45,715 nt of DNA from Streptomyces griseoviridis. GTDB lineage: Bacteria; Actinomycetota; Actinomycetes; Streptomycetales; Streptomycetaceae. Where the stretch lies: assembly GCA_014649155.1 (NCBI GenBank), contig BMSM01000040.1:1-45715 (forward strand), given 5' to 3'. Made by a program: the position numbers and the translations under genes. Positions 17,432 through 25,818 of the stretch are shown here, piece after piece; within the stretch, counting starts at the first letter, position 1; each line of letters begins with the position of its first letter. The notes beneath the pieces were generated by a model. The model was given only the letters and a program-made list of their open reading frames with translations, made no database searches and was not told the origin of the DNA.

Positions 17432-20400
17432 ATGGCCGGCACGACGGACGAGAACGCTCCGAGCAGTCGGTGGGCGCGTGAGCTGTGGGACTACGCCCGG
17501 ACCGTGCTCAAGGAGTGGCAGTCCACCAAGGTCTGGCAGCCCGCCCAGCAGTTGCGCGCGGCTTCGCACGGCAACGCGCGCGACTACGCCGGCCGCTTCC
17601 TCCTGGAACTGCTCCAGAACGGCCACGATGCCCACCGCGGAGGCCGCGACGACGGACGCGTGCACCTCCTGCTCGACGAGGACGAGGGGACGCACGGCAC
17701 GCTCTACGTGGCGAACGGCGGCACGCCCTTCACCTGGGCCAGCATCCAGGCCGTCTGCAAGCTCGCCCGGAGCGAGAAGACCGTCGGCGAGGGCATCGGC
17801 AACAAGGGAGTCGGCTTCCGCAGCATCCTGGAGATCACGGACGCCCCGGAGATCTACAGCGCCGGCCCGGCCGGCGGGGGACCGGCCGCGCTGGACGGAT
17901 ACTGCTTCCGCTTCGCGGTACAGGACGACCTGCGCGTGCTGCTCGGCGACGAGGACCTCGTACGCAGGGCGGAGGAGGAACTACCGCCCTTCCAGGTTCC
18001 CTTCCCTCTCTCGGACGTGCCCCCGACGTGCGGGGAACTGGCCGCCGACGGACATGTGACGGTCATCAGGATCCCGTTGCGCAACGAGGCCGCCCGTCGC
18101 TCGGCCGTCCGCCGCCTCGACGAGCTGAGCGCCGCGAAGGCCCCGGTGATGCTGTTCCTGGACCGGCTCGACCGACTGGTCATGGAACGGCGGGGAGGCG
18201 AAAGCCCAGGGCTTACGGAACTCACCCGGCGGGAGGTCGGCTTCGAGCTCGCCGGGGACCGGCCCCAGGGACAGAGTGTGCTCGCCGGCGCGGCACGCAC
18301 CGTCCCGGCCGTCTCCCTCGCCCGGGTGGAGCTCGGCTCTCTGGGCGCGTACCTTCTGGCCAGGGGCCATGTCCCCGTGGCGCGCCTGCGCGACACGATC
18401 GAGGCGGCGACCGGGCTGGGACAGCTGGACGACTCGTGGGGTGACTGGACGGAACCGGCTGTCGTCGAGGTGGCGCTGCCCCTCGACGGCACCGAGTCGC
18501 TGCGCGGTGGCCGGATCTACACCTTCCTCCCCCTGGGCGAGGACGCTGCCGCGCCCCTGCGCGGGCACCTCAACGCCCCCTTCTTCACGAAGGTGGACCG
18601 TACGGCCCTCGACCGGGAACACCCGCTGAACAGCATGCTGTTCGCGGCGGCGGCCGAGACCTCGCTGGCGGCGGCCGCCGCGCTGCGGGAGCGAGCCCGG
18701 CCCTCCGACCGCAGGCTGGCGGTCGATCTCGTGACCTGGGAGCACGACCCGCGCCATCACGGCCTCCTGCGCGAAGCGGCGCTCCAGGTGCACGGGGCCG
18801 AGTTCGCGGACGTTCCCGTCGTACCGCTCCTGAACCGGGAGGCCGCGGCCGGTTCCTGGGGCACGCCCCGCGATTCCGTGCTGTGGCCCGAGCTCGCACT
18901 GTCGGTACTCACCGCCGAGGCGGTCGAATCGGTGGGCGTCGCCGTGGCCGATCCAGCCGTCGGAGCCAGGACCCTGAGACGTCTCGCGAGGTTGTGCGAG
19001 GCGCTCAAGTGCCCCCTGGAGCCCTCGGCACAGGAGCGGGCCGACCACGTCGAGCGGATCGTGGGGACCCTGCCGCTGCCCGCTGCCGACGCTCCCGTCG
19101 ACGACTGGAACGGCGTCTACGCCGATCTGGCCCTGCTGTTCAAGGACGAGGGCGGGGTGCTGCGGGGCAGGAAGCTGTTGCTGGCGGACGACGGGAAGCT
19201 CCGGCATGCCAACGGCGGCTCCCCCAGGGACACGAAGGGCGGCTCGCGACGCACGGCGGCCAGGCGGGAGGCCTTTTTCCAGCCGGCTCGCGGCGAGACG
19301 ACGGGCGACGAGGGCCTGTCCGTGCCGGACACCCTGAAGAAACGCATGTTCTACCTGCACCCGGGACTGAACTGGGTGGAGGAGGAAGGTCACGTACGAC
19401 GTCAGGAAGCCCGGCTGTTCCTGGAACGCTTCCGGCTGGTCCGCCGGTTCGACGCCGGCGGCCTGCTCGACCACGTCCGCCGCGCCCTCACCGAGAGCAA
19501 CTCGGCGCGGCTGCGCGAGCAGGCCCTCCGCTTCGTGTTCCGCCTCTACCGGTCGAGACAGTCCGCGCAGTCCCTGCAACTGCGCCCTCTGGGGCTGTAC
19601 GTCCCCTCCGCCGAGGGCCCCGCTGTCAAAGCGGCCGGCGCCGCCTTCGGGGCCGGTTGGGCCGGGACCCACGGTGACGAGCTGGCCTCCGTGGTGGCCG
19701 AGGGGCGAGGCTCCTCGGCCGGCCTCCGCTTCATGGCCGAGCGGCTCGTGGCGCCCCCCGAGGACTTCCTGAGGAGGGGCGAAACCCGTGAGGAGTGGCG
19801 GCACTTCCTCAGCGATCTCGGTGTCACCGACGGGCTGCTCCCCGTGGTGTCCCCCGGCGCAAAGACGCGGGCCGAGGGGGGCACGCTCACCACGAGCAAC
19901 TTGATCAGCATGGCGAAGGTGTCCGAAGAGGTCGCCGATCAGTGGCGGCCGTTCATCGACCGCGCGCGGAGCCGTGCCGCCCATCGCTTCACGCCGTACG
20001 CCGGAACCCCCGCCTTCCGGCTGCCGGGCCAGGAAGTCGCCGGACGGCTGAGCGAACCGGGTCGGATCGCCTATGCGCGACTGGTCCTGCACGGCCTGGC
20101 CCGGTGGGGCGACACTCACCTCACCAGCGTCTGGAACCGGGACCGGACGGGCAACCAGGATCTGCAGTACGTCCCGACGCCCCTCTCCGCCTTCGTCCGC
20201 GGCCAGCGCTGGCTCCCGATCCGAGGCCGTGGCGGCACCGTCCGCTTCGTCCGGCCGGACGAGGCGTGGCATGCCCCCGCGAACCTCGAGCAGGAGCCGG
20301 CTTTCGCCCCGACGGTCCTGCGGCGGCTTCGCCCCTTGCTGGACGACGATCAGACCCTGCGGCGGCTGCGCGATGCCGGGTTGCCGACCTGGGGCGACCC

Positions 20401-22837
20401 CAGGGACAGCGCCCGCCTCATCGCCGCCCTGGGCGAGCTGGTGAAGTCGGATGCCGTGGACGACGGGGACCGGCCCGCCCTCCAGCGGGCGAACGAGCGC
20501 GCCTGGCAGAACCTGGCCGCGCGGACAGCGCCGATCGAGCCGCTCATCGGCTCGGCCCTGCTCGCGGAACGGGGCAAGCAACTCATCGCGGTCGACTTCG
20601 CCGCGCTCCTCGCCGGGGCGGAACGGCTGTACGTCACCGGGGACCGGGACAGTCTGAAGGCACGCCTGGCCAGGGAGCTCAAGCTTCCGATGCTCGTGGT
20701 GCCGGGGGCGGCGACCGACGTCGCCCGTGTCCTCCGCCAGCACTGCCCAGACGCGATTCGGCACGCCGACGACGCCGACTTGTCGGTCGAGAGCGTCAGC
20801 GCCTCCGGCACCGCCGTCGTCGGAACCTCCGGCACCGCCGAAAGGCTCGGAACGCCACTCGTCGAAGAGCTGCCGTGGCTTCCACTCGTGGTGGGCGTCC
20901 TGGCCGACCATCCGCCCCGGGGAGGCCGCCCGACCGACGCCCAGCTCAGCGACTTCGTCGCCGCCGTCCGCCGCGTCCGCGTCCACCGCTACGTCTCGCT
21001 CAGGATCACCCTCGACGGAGCCGCCGTGGAACTCCCGGAACGGCAGAACGGCATGCTCCCCCTGCCCGACCCTTCCCACCCGCTGATCCTCACCCCGGAC
21101 CTGCCCCTCTCCTGGGATTTCGTGGCCCGGATCGGCTACGCGGTCAGCCAGGTCCTGGACCGTCCGGAACACACCGTCCCGCTCAAGCTCGCCGCCCGCG
21201 AACTGGAACGGGAGCACGCGTCCCTGGACGAGCCGGCCGAATGGCAGCTCGCGGCGGCCCTCGATCTCTCCGTCGACCAGGTCAGGGAGACCGCTCACCG
21301 CCTCGACGGGTCCCTCGCGGGGGTACTGGAGCGCAGCCGTCCCCTCCTCGTACACGCCCTCGGCGCCGACCGGGCCGGGAAGCTGACGGACCCGGCTCCG
21401 GACGACGCCCGAGAGTTCCTCGCCCGCCTCGAACCGTACGCGGACGCGCTTCCCCTGCCCGCCGAGCGGTTCATCGGTGCCGCGCGCGACGCGCGGGACA
21501 TCGACGACCTCCGCGCCCTGGCCGAAGTCGACTTCGCGGAGCTGAACCGCACTCTGGCGGGGCTCGCGCCCCGGTACCGGCCGATCAGCCACGCCGAGGC
21601 CCACGACGAGGCCGTACGCCGGTACGTGGATCTCGGTCGCGCCCTCCTCGTCGACCGGCTGCGCTGGGCCTGCCGGGAGGAGTTCGACGCCCGCAGACCC
21701 ATCGCCGACTGGCCCGCCACCCGCTCGCTGAAATGGATCACGGCTCCGCAGGAGTGGGCGTTCACCGTCGACACCGCCGATGACGGCCTCCTGCGGGCCC
21801 TCGTCGAAGAGGCCCTCACCGCCCGTCTCGGGGCGCCCGCCCCGGCCAAGGGCGAACGGCTGGCCGCCATGGACAGGGTGCGCAGCCACAACCACGCGGT
21901 CGTGGCCAGGACGACGCCCGGCCTGGTCGCCCTGGTCAAGGCCGCCAACCGGACGCTGCCCGCGGCGCTGGCCAAGGCGACCGCCGCGGAGGAGATCACC
22001 TCCCTGCTGGACGAGGCGGGCGCGCTCGACTTCCGCGAACTCTCGGCCGACGACGTCGTCGGCTGGCTCGCGGCCCTGGGGCAGTGGCCGGTCGGCATGG
22101 CCGTCTCCTCGGAGCCCCAGGCACACGGGCTGACTCCCGCCGAACTGGACGGAGCGCGGGACGCAGTGGAGCAGGCCCGCGCCGAGCGGGCCAGGCGCAG
22201 GCGGATCATCTCTCTCGGTGAACGGACCTTCGACATCGAGACCGGCGACTTCACCGAGCTGGCCTCGGAGCTGCGCCGCGCACTGGAATCAGACCCGCCT
22301 CCCAGCGGCACTGCCCGAAGGCGCTGGGCCGCGTTGCAGCCGATCCCGCCACGGAGGGCGGCCGGTCCTTCAGGGGGACGGCCGGGTGCGCGCGTCGACG
22401 GTGAGCGCGGCCTGTCGTCGGCCCAGCGCTCGGCGATCGGCTTCGTGGGCGAGTGGCACGCGTACCAGTGGCTTCGCGAGCAGGACCCGGCGACCGACGA
22501 GAGCAGCTGGGTCTCCGGCAACCGGACCCACATGTTCCCCGGATCCGCCGGAGACGACAGCCTCGGCTACGACTTCGAGGTCGGCTCCGGCGCGAGTCCC
22601 CGGTTGTACGAGGTCAAGGCCACCCAGGGGCCGGGCGGACAGGTGGAGCTCGGCGAGACCGAGGTACGGGCGGCGCAGAGATACGGCGGCGGTGACCGCT
22701 GGCGGATCCTGGTGGTCACCTCGGTTCTGGACGCGGAGCACCGGCAGGTGCGCATGCTGCCGAATCCGTTCAGCGTACGCGGCCGCGGGCTCTACCGCGA
22801 GGAGGGCGGTGTCCTTCGCTTCGCCTACCGGTTGTGA
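17432..22837 (+). CDS. Sacsin-like GHKL ATPase with C-terminal DUF3883/PD-(D/E)XK-like domain
   Basis: 1801 residues. The N terminus is a GHKL-type ATP-binding domain of the sacsin kind: ELLQNGHDA (Glu59, Asn63 and Asp66 coordinate Mg-ATP), then YVANGGTPF and the glycine lid GIGNKGVGF (121-129). A ~1500-residue middle without recognised motifs follows. The C terminus (about 1666-1801) has GFVGEWHAY, GYDFEV (Asp1714) and YEVKAT (Glu1727, Lys1729), matching a DUF3883/PD-(D/E)XK endonuclease-like pattern. ATG 17432 is preceded by a G-rich ribosome site. Single large proteins of this build occur in bacterial defence islands and are suspected of ATP-gated nucleic-acid cleavage; its neighbours fit that. 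The nuclease call rests on a few residues. It stands alone, with no coupled gene. Confidence 0.85.
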   Translation: MAGTTDENAPSSRWARELWDYARTVLKEWQSTKVWQPAQQLRAASHGNARDYAGRFLLELLQNGHDAHRGGRDDGRVHLLLDEDEGTHGTLYVANGGTPFTWASIQAVCKLARSEKTVGEGIGNKGVGFRSILEITDAPEIYSAGPAGGGPAALDGYCFRFAVQDDLRVLLGDEDLVRRAEEELPPFQVPFPLSDVPPTCGELAADGHVTVIRIPLRNEAARRSAVRRLDELSAAKAPVMLFLDRLDRLVMERRGGESPGLTELTRREVGFELAGDRPQGQSVLAGAARTVPAVSLARVELGSLGAYLLARGHVPVARLRDTIEAATGLGQLDDSWGDWTEPAVVEVALPLDGTESLRGGRIYTFLPLGEDAAAPLRGHLNAPFFTKVDRTALDREHPLNSMLFAAAAETSLAAAAALRERARPSDRRLAVDLVTWEHDPRHHGLLREAALQVHGAEFADVPVVPLLNREAAAGSWGTPRDSVLWPELALSVLTAEAVESVGVAVADPAVGARTLRRLARLCEALKCPLEPSAQERADHVERIVGTLPLPAADAPVDDWNGVYADLALLFKDEGGVLRGRKLLLADDGKLRHANGGSPRDTKGGSRRTAARREAFFQPARGETTGDEGLSVPDTLKKRMFYLHPGLNWVEEEGHVRRQEARLFLERFRLVRRFDAGGLLDHVRRALTESNSARLREQALRFVFRLYRSRQSAQSLQLRPLGLYVPSAEGPAVKAAGAAFGAGWAGTHGDELASVVAEGRGSSAGLRFMAERLVAPPEDFLRRGETREEWRHFLSDLGVTDGLLPVVSPGAKTRAEGGTLTTSNLISMAKVSEEVADQWRPFIDRARSRAAHRFTPYAGTPAFRLPGQEVAGRLSEPGRIAYARLVLHGLARWGDTHLTSVWNRDRTGNQDLQYVPTPLSAFVRGQRWLPIRGRGGTVRFVRPDEAWHAPANLEQEPAFAPTVLRRLRPLLDDDQTLRRLRDAGLPTWGDPRDSARLIAALGELVKSDAVDDGDRPALQRANERAWQNLAARTAPIEPLIGSALLAERGKQLIAVDFAALLAGAERLYVTGDRDSLKARLARELKLPMLVVPGAATDVARVLRQHCPDAIRHADDADLSVESVSASGTAVVGTSGTAERLGTPLVEELPWLPLVVGVLADHPPRGGRPTDAQLSDFVAAVRRVRVHRYVSLRITLDGAAVELPERQNGMLPLPDPSHPLILTPDLPLSWDFVARIGYAVSQVLDRPEHTVPLKLAARELEREHASLDEPAEWQLAAALDLSVDQVRETAHRLDGSLAGVLERSRPLLVHALGADRAGKLTDPAPDDAREFLARLEPYADALPLPAERFIGAARDARDIDDLRALAEVDFAELNRTLAGLAPRYRPISHAEAHDEAVRRYVDLGRALLVDRLRWACREEFDARRPIADWPATRSLKWITAPQEWAFTVDTADDGLLRALVEEALTARLGAPAPAKGERLAAMDRVRSHNHAVVARTTPGLVALVKAANRTLPAALAKATAAEEITSLLDEAGALDFRELSADDVVGWLAALGQWPVGMAVSSEPQAHGLTPAELDGARDAVEQARAERARRRRIISLGERTFDIETGDFTELASELRRALESDPPPSGTARRRWAALQPIPPRRAAGPSGGRPGARVDGERGLSSAQRSAIGFVGEWHAYQWLREQDPATDESSWVSGNRTHMFPGSAGDDSLGYDFEVGSGASPRLYEVKATQGPGGQVELGETEVRAAQRYGGGDRWRILVVTSVLDAEHRQVRMLPNPFSVRGRGLYREEGGVLRFAYRL

Positions 22838-23054
22838 AGTGCTGCCCGTCCGTCCGGTCTCGCGGGCGCGCGGCGCCGTACTGAAGGCGCGGTCGCGGCG
22901 GTGGACATGCCGTCCGCCGGTGCCGTTCCGCGGCTCTGTGACGCGTACCGGTGGGCGTCGGGGTGCGACACCGTCCGCGTCCTGCCCGGGACGGCCCTTC
23001 ACCCGCCGGCTGCCGGCTCCACGGGCTCCGTACGGGCGTCGGGTGCGGCGGGAG
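22838..23054. other. Non-coding spacer after the sacsin-like gene
   Basis: I see no convincing gene and no clear terminator. Open frames here show no family motif. Confidence 0.4.
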
Positions 23055-23418
23055 TCGGTTCCCGGCGAACCAGGAGGGTGATCCGGACGGTGGTGGCCGG
23101 CGGTACCGCCGCGCGGCACACCGTGGCGGAGAAGGCGACCGGGCGAGCGCCCCCCGGTCGACCGGGACGGGCTCGTGCGCCTGCCGGGGGGCGGGAAGCG
23201 CAGGCCGGGCAGAAGGACGAGCAGGGCGGCGCCGAGCGCGATCCAGAACACGCCGTGCCGTCCGGCCGGGCCGGCCGGGCGGTGGTGGCGCTGACGTCCA
23301 GCTCGCGCGTGCTCGGCGGGACGGCGACGCTGAGGGTCGTCCCGTCGAGCACGACGAGGAACGTACCGCCGGCCGGCGGCAGCAGCGCCTTCCCCGGCTC
23401 GGCCGGTGCGGGAGCCGG
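23055..23418 (-). pseudogene. Possible decayed gene for a small membrane protein
   Basis: On the minus strand three protein-like pieces follow each other in two different frames: a beta-rich piece with GGTFLVVLDGTTLSVAVPPS (about 23418-23283), a hydrophobic segment HGVFWIALGAALLVLLPGL that would span a membrane (about 23257-23190), and a piece with ATTVRITLLVRREP (about 23145-23055). In between, the frames lose protein character. This is what a frameshifted, inactive gene would look like, but chance in GC-rich DNA cannot be excluded. Confidence 0.3.
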
Positions 23419-24298
23419 CTGAGCGGAACGGACGCGGGGACGCGAACCATGGGCCGCGAAGCGCGGACCGCGGGCGGTACTGCTTCCCTTCGGACCGGCG
23501 ACCTGCTGGAGTCGCTGTGGTGGCATCCCGCACACGAGCGGCACCCCGCCCGCACCTGGCCGCGTCACACGGCCTCGCAGGCGGGACGGGTGTGGAGCAG
23601 TCCTCGGCCGCGTTGCGCCCGTCGCGCACCCGTCCAGGGGGCACCCGTGGCCACGGACGCCGAACCGGCCCCGGCCGTGCGGGCGGCGCTGCTGCGGCGG
23701 ACACCGAGCACGTCATGCGGTTCGTCTACCGGGCGGTGCCGCTCGGGCCGCCTCGGCTCCGCCGCCGCCCGGCCTGAGCACGGCCCTCGCCGTCCTGCCC
23801 GGCGCCGTGCGGCGAGGGTTTCCGAAGGTGACGTCGGCAAGCCAGCCGCGCCGCACCAGTTACCGGCTCCCTCGACGACGTCGAGGTCGGGTGCGTGGGG
23901 CGGCGGGGAGCAGGCGGCCGGCCAGTCCCGCGCATACTGCGAATTCCCGCAGACCGACGGCTTTGTGGACGTCGGTACGAGATCGCCCCGGACGAGGACG
24001 GCCGGGCCGCTGACTGCTGGTGGGCTGCGGCCAGAGGGTGCCGGTGGTCCCGCCAGGAGACGCTCATCAGTCCGTCGCACCGGCCATCGTCCGGCGGAAG
24101 CCCTCACCGCACGGCGCCTGCCGCACGGAGAGAGACGTCGACCGGTCCGTCTCGATCAGAAATTGCCTTTTGTCATGAAAGGGCCACATGCACGGGTCTT
24201 CTCCACCTACGCTCCCCAGTGGATCGGGATCGTTCACGTCCTGGTCCGGCAGGTCTTCCGCGGGCGGACGCGCATCCGCCACAACCAGAGGGGGAACC
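23419..24298. other. Gene-poor stretch upstream of the small gene
   Basis: About 880 bp. The open frames are compositional and carry no recognisable domain. The last ~140 bases become less GC-rich and probably contain the promoter of the small gene at 24299. Confidence 0.4.
24166..24182. promoter_or_regulatory. Palindrome CCTTT-N7-AAAGG before the small gene
   Basis: CCTTTTGTCATGAAAGG pairs at its five outer positions on each side. It lies in a locally AT-rich patch about 115 bp upstream of the ATG at 24299. An operator or part of a promoter is possible; a TTGCCT at 24163 overlaps it, but no good -10 follows. Confidence 0.25.
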
Positions 24299-24598
24299 AT
24301 GGCCGAACTCGATCTCGGGCCGGCGACGCAGTGGAATGAAGGAGAGACCCACGGCCGGGTCAAGCTGGTGGGGAACGAGACCTACCCGGAGACACCCGAG
24401 AAGAACGTGGCGATCATCTCCCCGAACAGTGTGGAGATCCAGCTGAACTCGAACCTTTCCTCCTCCCAGGAGGCGGACAAGGTCTACTTCACCACGTACC
24501 ACGGCAGCACGAAGAAGGTCGTCGGAATCCTCGACTCCGAAGGCGACCTGTACATCGCCGGGAAGGTCATCACCGACCAGAAGAATCTGTCGCTCTAG
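24299..24598 (+). CDS. Small uncharacterised acidic protein (99 residues)
   Basis: ATG 24299, preceded by GAGGGGGAACC. The sequence is rich in Asn, Ser, Thr and Lys/Glu and unlike its alanine/arginine-rich surroundings, with normal actinomycete third-position GC, so it is probably a real gene. It looks mostly beta: alternating hydrophobic residues in NVAIISPNSVEIQL, DKVYFTTYHGSTKKVVGIL and GDLYIAGKVI. No signal peptide, membrane segment or cysteine is present. The C-terminal SEGDLYIAGKVITDQK has the look of a beta-strand repeat found in phage tail or baseplate proteins, but I do not recognise the family with confidence (a Streptomyces DUF of about 100 residues is likely). It lies between the sacsin-like gene and the six-gene operon; whether it belongs to either is unknown. 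Confidence 0.7.
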   Translation: MAELDLGPATQWNEGETHGRVKLVGNETYPETPEKNVAIISPNSVEIQLNSNLSSSQEADKVYFTTYHGSTKKVVGILDSEGDLYIAGKVITDQKNLSL

Positions 24599-25109
24599 CT
24601 CTTGCCGAGGGCCGAGCATGGTTTCTCTCGTGCGAGCGCGCGCCGCACGGGGAATCGACGGCACGACCCACCGGACCCTGCGCTCGGTGTTGTCGACGTC
24701 GGTGTCCGCCAACCTCCCCGTCAAGGCAATCGGCCAGTGACGACACGGGTGGGGTGGCGCAGGGACGGCTCACACCGCGTGGGGCGCCGGGCGGCCTCGG
24801 CTCGCCTGCGAAACCGGCTCTGCCCGTGTCCGTGCCACTTCGAGTGCGGAGACGTGGTTGCTCAGCACCGCCCCATACGGGGCACACCTGGCACACGAGA
24901 ACATAGCGGCCCTGAGAGCCCCATACGCGATCACCTGCGGGATTCACCACATATCCCGCGGGCGTCCTCCCTCATGAATCTGTTGGTACTTCTGATCACC
25001 ACCACGCATGATTCGTAGTATCTTGTCTGCTTCAGCGTCAGGATAACCTTGCCGCAACTAGGTGTATGACGTGCAGCGCTTGGTGCGGTGAAAGCGATGG
25101 GGGGACATC
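24599..25109. other. Intergenic region with AT-rich leader before the six-gene operon
   Basis: About 510 bp without a convincing gene; a 40-codon frame at 24618-24740 has no supporting motif. Bases 24961-25080 count to about 52% GC by eye, far below the surrounding DNA, which marks the likely promoter/leader of the downstream operon. Confidence 0.5.
24992..25021 (+). promoter_or_regulatory. Candidate promoter of the six-gene operon
   Basis: CTGATC (24992-24997), an 18-base spacer and TAGTAT (25016-25021) form a passable housekeeping-type promoter in the AT-rich leader, about 90 bases before the first start codon. The -35 match is weak. Confidence 0.25.
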
Positions 25110-25784
25110 GTGGGTGCCGCGCCGCGTTTCATGGCCGCGAAGGCTCGTCCGTTACCGGTGCTTGTACTGGCGGACGTGAGCGGAAGCATGGGGGAGCCCC
25201 GGGAGAAGATCGATGTACTCAATGAGTGCATCCGCCACATGCTCGACGATTTCGCTACCGCCGATGTCGGGCGAGGCGCCATTCATGTCGGCGTGATCGC
25301 CTTCAGCCAGAACCGGGCCGAATTGCATCAGGACATGGTGCCCGCGGCCGAGGCTTCCTGGACCGACATGGAAGCCCGGGGCGGCACCCCGCTCGGCGCG
25401 GCTCTCGAACTCGCCGACGAGGTGCTGCGCGACGAGTCAGCCGTCCCGGCCCGCTCCTTCTCCCCCACCCTCGTCCTCGTCTCCGACGGACTGCCCACTG
25501 ACGAATGGGAAGAGGCCCTCGACCGTCTGCTCGACTCCCCCAGGGGTTCTCGAGCCAACCGGCTGGCCGTCGCCATCGGTCCCGACATGACCGAACAGGC
25601 GAAGGCCGTACTGCGCCGGTTCGTCAGCGACGAGGCCAACGGCGTGTTCGAAGCACATGACGTCGGGCGTATTCAGCAGTACTTCCGCTGGGTCACGGTC
25701 ACCGTCACTCAGCAGGCCCGAAGCACTCGCCCGGACCGGGCACCGGTACTGCGCCCCGACGATCTGTCCGACTTCGGCGCCTGA
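25110..25784 (+). CDS. TerY-like von Willebrand factor A (VWA) domain protein
   Basis: 224 residues, essentially one VWA domain. The metal-ion-dependent adhesion site is intact: DVSGSM (Asp22, Ser24, Ser26), Thr93 in GGTPLG and Asp126 in VSDGLPTDEW. No signal peptide or membrane segment is seen, so it is cytoplasmic, like TerY of the TerY-phosphorylation (TerY-P) systems. GTG start at 25110 after GGGGGGAC. It is the first gene of a six-gene run; the kinase-like gene starts 34 bp after its stop. In TerY-P systems a VWA protein pairs with a kinase and a PP2C phosphatase; here no phosphatase is present. It is likely a scaffold or metal-dependent binding partner of the downstream NTPases. Confidence 0.92.
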   Translation: MGAAPRFMAAKARPLPVLVLADVSGSMGEPREKIDVLNECIRHMLDDFATADVGRGAIHVGVIAFSQNRAELHQDMVPAAEASWTDMEARGGTPLGAALELADEVLRDESAVPARSFSPTLVLVSDGLPTDEWEEALDRLLDSPRGSRANRLAVAIGPDMTEQAKAVLRRFVSDEANGVFEAHDVGRIQQYFRWVTVTVTQQARSTRPDRAPVLRPDDLSDFGA

Positions 25785-25818
25785 CCCTGTCGAAGAACAG
25801 AGCGAGAGGAAAGCACCC

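Noticed and set aside
17981..22126. Minus-strand open frame of 1381 codons opposite the sacsin-like gene
   Set aside because: No domain on the minus strand, while the plus strand has GHKL and DUF3883 motifs at both ends; codon-bias shadow.
24618..24740. 40-codon plus-strand frame
   Set aside because: Short, no clear ribosome site at a usable distance, no motif.
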